This document shows, piece by piece, positions 5,521 through 10,469 of a DNA stretch of 10,469 nucleotides. Source of the DNA: Verrucomicrobiales bacterium (lineage in GTDB: Bacteria; Verrucomicrobiota; Verrucomicrobiia; Verrucomicrobiales; SLCJ01); assembly GCA_007125835.1 (NCBI GenBank), contig SLCJ01000076.1, positions 1 to 10,469 of the forward strand, written 5' to 3'. How positions within the stretch are numbered: position 1 is the first letter of the stretch; each line of letters opens with the position of its first letter. The notes under the pieces were generated by a model. The model made no database searches and had not been told where the DNA came from. It saw nothing but the letters and a program-made list of their open reading frames with translations. A program made the position numbers and the translations under genes.

Positions 5521-8091
5521 CTACACATCCAAATTCCGCACATTGAGAGCGTTGTCCTCGATGAACCGTTTCCGTGGTTCGACGATGTCGCCCATGAGGA
5601 CGTCGAACATGGTGTCGGCTTCGACCATGTTGTCTTCGTCGAGGCGGACGCGCAGGAGCTGGCGGGTGGCGGGGTCCATCGTGGTCTCGAAGAGCTGTTT
5701 GGCGTTCATTTCACCAAGTCCCTTGAAGCGTTTGACCTGGATGCCTTTGGCGGAAATTTCGAGCACGCTGGAAAGGATTTCGGGAAGGCTGTGGATGGGG
5801 ACCACTCTTTGCTTGTCGCCTTCGCCTTCAACCAGTTCCCAGAGCGGGCCGTTTTCGGAGAAAAAGCTGACGGTATCCAGCCCGGCTTCCTGGAGGCGGG
5901 AGAAGATTTTGGCGATGGCGTGGGATTCGTGCAGTTCGTGGAGTACGGCACGGCGGCTGGGGCCGGTGTGGGCGGCGAGGTCCTCGTCGGTGAGTTCCTC
6001 GTCGAAAAGGCGGAGATCGCGGTTCTCGGCGGCGTAGGCGCGCAGCGTCTCCTCGTCGGAAAAGTAGAGCACGCTTTCCTCGTTTCCTTCGCGTATGCGG
6101 ATCATGAACTCGGGCAGATGCCCGTCTTCGGTGCGGCGCGAGAGGTAAGTGCGGAAGTCGCCGCCATTGCCCTCGATCGAGCGGATGTAGCGCGACAGGC
6201 GGGAAAGGGTTTCGAGGATGGTTTTCAGTTCGCTGGCGGAAAACTCGCGACCGTTGCCGCCGGGCTCGCGCAGCAGCACTTCGCCCGCACCAAGGTCGAT
6301 GAGGATGTGCTCGAGTTCGTCGTCGTCCTGAACGTATTCGGAACGTTTTTTCCGCGTGACGAGGTAGAGGGGCGGCTGCGCGATGTAGAGATAGCCGCGT
6401 TTGACCAGCTCGGGCATGTGGCGGCAGAAGAAGGTCAGCAGCAGGGTGCGGATGTGCGAGCCGTCAACATCGGCATCGGTCATGATGACGATTTTGTGGT
6501 AGCGCACTTTGTCGATGTGGAACGAACCCTCGGTCTCGCCATCGCCGATGCCGGCACCAATGGCGGTGATCATCGATTGGATTTCCTTGTTCTGCAGGGC
6601 GCGGTGGAGGCGGGCCTTCTCGACGTTGATCAGTTTTCCACGCAGTGGCAGGATCGCCTGGGTGCGGCGGTCGCGCCCCTGTTTGGCGGAGCCGCCGGCG
6701 GAATCACCCTCGACGATGAACAGCTCGGATTTGGCGGGGTCGCGCTCGGAACAATCGGCCAGCTTGCCCGGCAGGCCGCCGCCGGACAAGGCGGATTTGC
6801 GCACCGTCTCGCGGGCTTTGCGGGCGGCCTCGCGGGCGCGGGCGGCATTGACCGACTTTTCGATGATTTTTTTGGCGACGGCCGGGTTCTCCTCGAAAAA
6901 CTGCGTGAGCCCCTCATACACGATGGAGGAGACGACGCCTTCAATCTCGGTATTGACCAGCTTGTCCTTGGTTTGCGAAGAAAAGCGGGGGTTCGGCATC
7001 TTTACCGAAATCACGCAAACGAGGCCCTCGCGCACGTCATCACCGGACAGGGCGGGATCTTTGTCCTTGAGGATTTTGTTGGCCTTGGCGTATTGGTTGA
7101 TGCCGCGGGTGAGGGCGGAGCGGAAGCCGGTGAGGTGGGTGCCGCCGTCGGCGTTGGGAATCGAGTTGGCGAAGCAGAGGATCTGGTCGTTATACGAGTC
7201 GTTATACTGGAAAACGACATCGGCGAAAACGTCGTCGGTCGTCTGCTTGCCGTCGTAGTCAAGGTCGATCTGGCGCTTTCCGTGCAGCGTCACCGGATCA
7301 TGGAGGACGTTCTTGTTCTCGCCGAGCTGAAGGACGAACTCCTCAATGCCCTTGGCGTAGAAAAACGAGGTCTTCTTCGCCGATTCGGGGCGCTCGTCTT
7401 CGAGGTCGATGGTCAGGCCCGGATTGAGGAACGCCAGCTCGCGCAGACGGGTGGCGAGGCGGTCGAACTTGAACTCCGTGGTGTCGACGAAGATCGTGGC
7501 ATCAGGGAAAAAGGTGATCGTGGTGCCGGTTTTCCTCACGTCCACCTCGCCGACGACGTGCAGCGGTTGCGTGGTCTTGCCCCGCTCAAAGGCGATGCGG
7601 TGGATTTTCCCCTCGCGCATGATGTCGGCGCGGAACCAGTCGGCAAGGGCGTTCACGCACTTGGCGCCGACCCCGTGGAGGCCACCGGAATACTTGTAGG
7701 CGCCCTGGCCGAATTTGCCCCCGGCGTGGAGGTTGGTCAGCACAAGCTCGACAGCCGGCATGCCGAATTTCGGGTGCGTGTCCACGGGGATGCCGCGGCC
7801 GTTGTCCGAGATGGAAACAGAGCCGTCCACGTGGATGGACACCTTGATGCGGTCGCAATGGCCAGCGAGATGCTCGTCGATCGAGTTGTCCAGCACCTCG
7901 AAAACGCAGTGATGAAGGCCGCGCTCGTCAGGGTCGCCGATATACATCCCGGGGCGCTTGCGCACGGCCTCGAGGCCTTCGAGCTTGTCGATCTGCGCCG
8001 CCCCATAGTCCTGCGTGACAGTAGCGAACCCCTGGTCGGGATTCAAGGTCGCGGGAGCGTCGGAAGAAGAGGGGGAATCGGGATCTGCCAT
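5521..8091 (-). CDS. gyrB: DNA gyrase subunit B
   Basis: GyrB supplies the ATPase and the metal-binding TOPRIM part of gyrase. The 856 residues include an N-terminal GHKL ATPase: VRKRPGMYIG (43-52), Glu65 and Asn69 in FEVLDNSIDE, DNGRG (96-100) and GGLHGVGAK (136-144). The transducer domain has its ATP-contacting QTK at 373-375. TOPRIM motifs follow: EGDSAGGSAKQGRDR (461-475), PLRGK (482-486) and TDADVDGSH (538-546) with metal ligands Glu461, Asp541 and Asp543. About 190 residues (roughly 585-775) are inserted before the conserved end (RFKGLGEMN, QLFETTMDP), as in GyrB of many Gram-negative bacteria. The first ~35 residues are a low-complexity Ser/Asp/Pro tail. The gene lies upstream of gyrA in the same direction, separated from it by the toxin-antitoxin pair. 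Residues 37-80 are the source-like match for the fragment at 9783-9912. Confidence 0.98.
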   Translation of the reverse strand: MADPDSPSSSDAPATLNPDQGFATVTQDYGAAQIDKLEGLEAVRKRPGMYIGDPDERGLHHCVFEVLDNSIDEHLAGHCDRIKVSIHVDGSVSISDNGRGIPVDTHPKFGMPAVELVLTNLHAGGKFGQGAYKYSGGLHGVGAKCVNALADWFRADIMREGKIHRIAFERGKTTQPLHVVGEVDVRKTGTTITFFPDATIFVDTTEFKFDRLATRLRELAFLNPGLTIDLEDERPESAKKTSFFYAKGIEEFVLQLGENKNVLHDPVTLHGKRQIDLDYDGKQTTDDVFADVVFQYNDSYNDQILCFANSIPNADGGTHLTGFRSALTRGINQYAKANKILKDKDPALSGDDVREGLVCVISVKMPNPRFSSQTKDKLVNTEIEGVVSSIVYEGLTQFFEENPAVAKKIIEKSVNAARAREAARKARETVRKSALSGGGLPGKLADCSERDPAKSELFIVEGDSAGGSAKQGRDRRTQAILPLRGKLINVEKARLHRALQNKEIQSMITAIGAGIGDGETEGSFHIDKVRYHKIVIMTDADVDGSHIRTLLLTFFCRHMPELVKRGYLYIAQPPLYLVTRKKRSEYVQDDDELEHILIDLGAGEVLLREPGGNGREFSASELKTILETLSRLSRYIRSIEGNGGDFRTYLSRRTEDGHLPEFMIRIREGNEESVLYFSDEETLRAYAAENRDLRLFDEELTDEDLAAHTGPSRRAVLHELHESHAIAKIFSRLQEAGLDTVSFFSENGPLWELVEGEGDKQRVVPIHSLPEILSSVLEISAKGIQVKRFKGLGEMNAKQLFETTMDPATRQLLRVRLDEDNMVEADTMFDVLMGDIVEPRKRFIEDNALNVRNLDV

Positions 8092-8100
8092 GAGTCGGTA

Positions 8101-8128
8101 AATGTAGGGAAGATTGGGGGAATCACAA
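8101..8128 (-). promoter_or_regulatory. Candidate gyrB promoter
   Basis: On the minus strand TTGTGA (8123-8128) and TACATT (8101-8106) are 16 bp apart, each matching consensus at 4 of 6 positions. The -10 has the same sequence as the one proposed for the antitoxin gene. Transcription would start near 8094, leaving a leader of only about 3 nt before the gyrB ATG at 8091. Confidence 0.35.
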
Positions 8129-8491
8129 GTCCTTGTTGGGGGTGTTCCCAGGGGAATTCAGCTGCTCCGGGGGCGGTCGGAAATGAGCCGGACGGGGCAG
8201 GGCGACTCAGCACGGCGGGCTGCCAAACCACCTCCCTCAACCCAATATGGGAGCTCAGCCAGATACTGCCAGGCATAATTTTGGGCACGACGGCGGGTGG
8301 CGATGCTGTTTCCAGAGGCGAGATCCGGACCCAAATCGGCGATTCATCTGCAAAGAGCTCGAACCATGCAGTTTGCAAAGGAAGTCGGCGAAAACAACGA
8401 AATGGGTTTTTAAATCACCTGCCCGGCGGTTTCCTTGTAAGGAAGGGAGGTGCGCCCGCTCGCAGCTTGAAGTGCTTTGGCGCAATGGAGC
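8129..8491. other. Gene-free stretch between gyrB and the chimeric ORF, with a REP-like palindrome
   Basis: I find no convincing gene here. Frames on both strands are short or compositionally odd and resemble nothing known. The one clear structure is a perfect palindrome TTCCTT-GT-AAGGAA at 8432-8445, with 6-bp arms and a 2-nt centre, the same design as the palindromes near trxB but a different sequence. The segment next to it (about 8421-8480) may belong to a dispersed intergenic repeat; that is an impression and not something I can test here. Confidence 0.4.
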
Positions 8492-9895
8492 CTACCATTT
8501 TACCCACGTCATTCCTTTGTTCAAATGAACTGCCTTCACATCGTCTGCAAAGACGATTCTTGCTTGCGTGGCATCTTTTATGTTCACATGTACATAATCG
8601 ATGATGGTTTCCGAGGGGTTTATGTGCAGAACATCGTCGATCAACTCCACAGAACAGTTAAAGGCAAGAAAATCTCTGCTGCCCTCAAGTTGGATGACAT
8701 AAGCCTTGTTGAGCGCTACTTCGGCGAGACATTTGAAGTGCTCGTGAACATCGTTGTCGTGGGAGTTCGCCATGAACCAATCGCTCACCATGTCGACATA
8801 AGCCTCGCCCCCGATGTATTCGTTGTAGCCATATTCATTGACATGATAGTGGATGCCTGGAAAATCCATGATCGTTGCTCCCGGTATGTTTCGCGCGATC
8901 TGCTTGACTTGGACATAGGGGTTCACCATGAATGCCCATCTAAGCTTTCCGGTAACCTGTTCGATCGACTGCATGGCGGCATCCAAACCGTTGAAGGTTC
9001 TGATCAAATATTTCGCCTGCCCTGTCAGTAGATAGGCATAATAGTTGGCGTATGTCGCCCATGATGACCAGCCATGCGGAGAGTTTAGGAAATTGTTGGC
9101 GATCATGACATCGTATTGAGCTTCCCAGAAACGATGCGTTCCGGAGCGCATGCGGGCGTACGGAATCACTAGCTGCTGCAGACATTCGTGCTGGCTCAGG
9201 ATATCAATCGCGGCCGCACTGTACCTTTCACGTTGTTGCTCGTCTGTTTGCCTCAAGGCGAAAGCGGCGAGCTGCAAGGCCGTGCAGGATATCATGCCAT
9301 CCTCAAATGTCATCTCCCCCTCGGTCTGAACGTTTGTTCGGTTTCGCTCCAGCTCATCGATGGCCAGTTTGACCGAGGCAGCGATTCTCTCGTAGTCGGC
9401 CAGGTACTCGCTTTTCAAGCCGGATGTCTCCAGCACCCCGAGGAGTTCCATCATGCTTTTGGCAGGATAGATCACGCTCGTGTAGTGTGTTCTTCCAGCT
9501 CTGTAGGGACCATCGGGAGACTGCGCCTGCATCAGATTGCCCGCTAGGCGAATCGCCTTTTGAATGTCCTGCTCATCGTTGAAGGCTCCGTATCTCGCCA
9601 CCAATATCCCAATTAGCGAGCTGATGTTTTGGATGCGGTGCGTCACCTCAAGTAGATCGAGGGTTTCCGGAACGAGGATGGCGTCAAAAATCACCTGAAA
9701 CTGTTCGTCGGCCGGCTCGATCGAGGGGTGATCCGGCAGATGTATGGCGCCGAGATATGTCGTGTGGAATCCGTACCAAGCCTCGCAATGGCCAGCGAGA
9801 TGTTCGTCGATCGAGCTATCCAGCACCTCAAAAACGGAGTGATGAAGGCCGCGCTCGTCTGGAGCACCGATCCACATCCCGGGACGCTTGCGCAC
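8492..9895 (-). CDS. Chimeric ORF: GyrB-fragment N-terminus fused to an alpha/alpha-barrel-like protein
   Basis: This uninterrupted 467-codon frame has two parts. Residues 1-37 (VRKRPGMWIGAPDE and on to HLAGHC) copy GyrB residues 43-79 with four substitutions. The rest is unrelated to gyrase. It shows helical, aromatic-rich patterns such as SPDGPYRAGRTHYTS (126-140), TFEDGMISCTALQLA (196-210), RFWEAQYDVM (255-264), NSPHGWSSWATYANYYAYL (271-289) and NDVHEHFKCLAEVALNKAYV (381-400), then a beta-rich end. This resembles an (alpha/alpha)-barrel carbohydrate-active enzyme with a C-terminal beta domain, but I cannot name the family or substrate. The true family N-terminus seems to be missing and no signal peptide is visible. 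The frame is open back to a TAG at 9968-9970 with no ATG, so GTG 9895 or ATG 9877 would be the start. Hand-sampled lines run about 43-58% GC, generally below the gyrase genes, suggesting transfer. It may be a truncated gene remnant. Confidence 0.6.
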   Translation of the reverse strand: MRKRPGMWIGAPDERGLHHSVFEVLDSSIDEHLAGHCEAWYGFHTTYLGAIHLPDHPSIEPADEQFQVIFDAILVPETLDLLEVTHRIQNISSLIGILVARYGAFNDEQDIQKAIRLAGNLMQAQSPDGPYRAGRTHYTSVIYPAKSMMELLGVLETSGLKSEYLADYERIAASVKLAIDELERNRTNVQTEGEMTFEDGMISCTALQLAAFALRQTDEQQRERYSAAAIDILSQHECLQQLVIPYARMRSGTHRFWEAQYDVMIANNFLNSPHGWSSWATYANYYAYLLTGQAKYLIRTFNGLDAAMQSIEQVTGKLRWAFMVNPYVQVKQIARNIPGATIMDFPGIHYHVNEYGYNEYIGGEAYVDMVSDWFMANSHDNDVHEHFKCLAEVALNKAYVIQLEGSRDFLAFNCSVELIDDVLHINPSETIIDYVHVNIKDATQARIVFADDVKAVHLNKGMTWVKW

Positions 9896-9912
9896 CGCCT
9901 CCAGGCTTTCGA
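9783..9912 (-). repeat. 130-bp partial copy of gyrB
   Basis: This block aligns without gaps, in the same orientation, to gyrB at 7853-7982 (offset 1930): 115 of 130 bases are identical. Similarity stops abruptly at both ends. Eight differing codons are silent. Five change the residue relative to gyrB: Gly39 to Ser, Tyr50 to Trp, Asp53 to Ala, Cys62 to Ser and Asn69 to Ser. Asn69 corresponds to the ATP/Mg-binding Asn46 of E. coli GyrB. The remaining ATPase motifs are absent, so the piece cannot hydrolyse ATP. Confidence 0.92.
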
Positions 9913-10008
9913 TGCCAAGGAATGTTTGATGCCTGTCTCCGTGTAGGTGAGCATCTAACTTGACAGCCTAAATTTAAACATCATTCACTCTGACCGCCGA
10001 AACGATCA

Positions 10009-10030
10009 TTCATCAAAGCATGTTGATGAA
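10009..10030 (-). terminator. Hairpin downstream of msrA
   Basis: TTCATCAA (10009-10016) and TTGATGAA (10023-10030) form a perfect 8-bp stem around a 6-nt loop, starting 7 bp after the msrA stop. The stem is AT-rich and no clear T tract follows on the minus strand, so it is a weak terminator candidate. It is the only structure I see between msrA and the chimeric ORF. Confidence 0.3.
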
Positions 10031-10037
10031 AATGGAT

Positions 10038-10469
10038 TCAGTCTTCGAGGCCGAGTTTTCGCAGCTTGGGTGCGATCACGGCCGGGCAGTATGGGTTGGA
10101 GTTGCGATTTCTTGAGTAGTAGTCCTGATGGTAGACCTCGGCGGCATAGAATTCGGGGGCGGCTTTGATCTGGGTGACGATGGGGCGGGCGAGGTCTTTC
10201 TGCGCCTCCGCCATTGACTTGCGAATCGTCTCCTCGTGGGCGGGGTCGTGGAAAAAGATGGCCGAGCGGTATTGGGTGCCGACATCGTTGCCTTGGCGGT
10301 TGAGTTGTGTGGGGTCGTGGAGTTGCCAGAACCATCCGAGTAGATCGCTGAGCGAAAGGATCTCTGGGTCGAAGACGACGCGGACCACTTCGGCGTGCCC
10401 GGTGGCCCCCGAAATGACCTGTTCGTAGGTTGGATTGACGGTGGTTCCACCCATGTAGCCGGAAGTGGC
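10038..10469 (-). CDS. msrA: Peptide methionine (S)-S-oxide reductase MsrA (5' end cut by window edge)
   Basis: MsrA repairs proteins by reducing methionine-S-sulfoxide, using thioredoxin as electron donor, so it fits functionally with the thioredoxin reductase further down the strand. The visible 143 codons enter in frame at the window edge as ATSGYMGGTTVNPTYE. They include TGHAEVV with the conserved Glu, GNDVGTQYRSAIF with the conserved Asp and Tyr of the active site, EVYHQDYY, and a C-terminal NPYC whose Cys is the likely resolving residue. The GCFWC motif with the catalytic Cys should lie just outside the window. The protein ends at LGLED with no fused MsrB domain. It could start an operon or stand alone; the chimeric ORF follows after about 140 bp. 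Confidence 0.95.
   Translation of the reverse strand, partial: ATSGYMGGTTVNPTYEQVISGATGHAEVVRVVFDPEILSLSDLLGWFWQLHDPTQLNRQGNDVGTQYRSAIFFHDPAHEETIRKSMAEAQKDLARPIVTQIKAAPEFYAAEVYHQDYYSRNRNSNPYCPAVIAPKLRKLGLED

Noticed and set aside
8043..8378. A 111-codon minus-strand frame upstream of and overlapping gyrB
   Set aside because: It is in another frame over the start of gyrB, has no recognisable domain and covers the proposed gyrB promoter.
5368..8604. A 1078-codon plus-strand frame covering gyrB
   Set aside because: It is the antisense shadow of gyrB, long because of high GC and codon bias; its product is low-complexity Gly/Val/Asp/Glu-rich and shows no domain.
8477..9547. Plus-strand frames over the chimeric ORF (8477-9031 and 9188-9547)
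   Set aside because: They are short antisense frames with no domain signal, whereas the minus frame is open for 467 codons and has enzyme-like motifs.
7853..9912. An integrative element that entered gyrB and rebuilt its 5' end, leaving the old 5' end at 9783-9912
   Set aside because: The sequence beyond 9912 should then be the old gyrB start and promoter, but it has no start codon and no resemblance to the GyrB N-terminus (residues 1-36).

Overview
The window looks like chromosomal DNA from a high-GC bacterium, most probably a member of the Verrucomicrobiota. This rests on three things: the form of the gyrase A quinolone-binding region (HPHGDQAIYT), the Cys-containing FAD loop of the thioredoxin reductase (GTGCAG), and short palindromic intergenic repeats of the GCGGACT-GA-AGTCCGC type. 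The phylum is an inference from recalled family patterns and no search was run. Every gene I accept lies on the minus strand, so transcription runs from the right end of the window to the left.

In transcription order the layout is as follows. (1) msrA, methionine sulfoxide reductase, cut by the right edge. (2) A 467-codon chimeric ORF whose start is a 130-bp copy of an internal piece of gyrB, joined in frame to a lower-GC protein of an alpha/alpha-barrel, glycan-enzyme-like type. (3) A gene-free stretch of about 400 bp with a REP-like palindrome and a possible gyrB promoter. (4) Full-length gyrB. (5) A small toxin-antitoxin pair, a ribbon-helix-helix antitoxin and a PIN-domain toxin, placed between gyrB and gyrA. 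(6) Full-length gyrA. (7) A 0.5-kb gene-free stretch with a near-perfect 156-bp direct repeat rich in palindromes, then a structured trxB leader. (8) trxB, thioredoxin reductase. (9) purE, cut by the left edge.

The backbone is housekeeping: GyrA and GyrB form DNA gyrase, TrxB and MsrA belong to thiol redox and oxidative protein repair, and PurE acts in purine synthesis. The accessory signals sit between these genes. The most unusual is the gyrB fragment fused to a probably acquired ORF about 1.9 kb upstream of the gene it resembles. It has lost the ATP/Mg-binding Asn, yet most of its codon differences from gyrB are silent. Other points are the toxin-antitoxin pair separating gyrB from gyrA, non-standard residues at both main quinolone-contact positions of GyrA, and a trxB leader with two overlapping hairpins.
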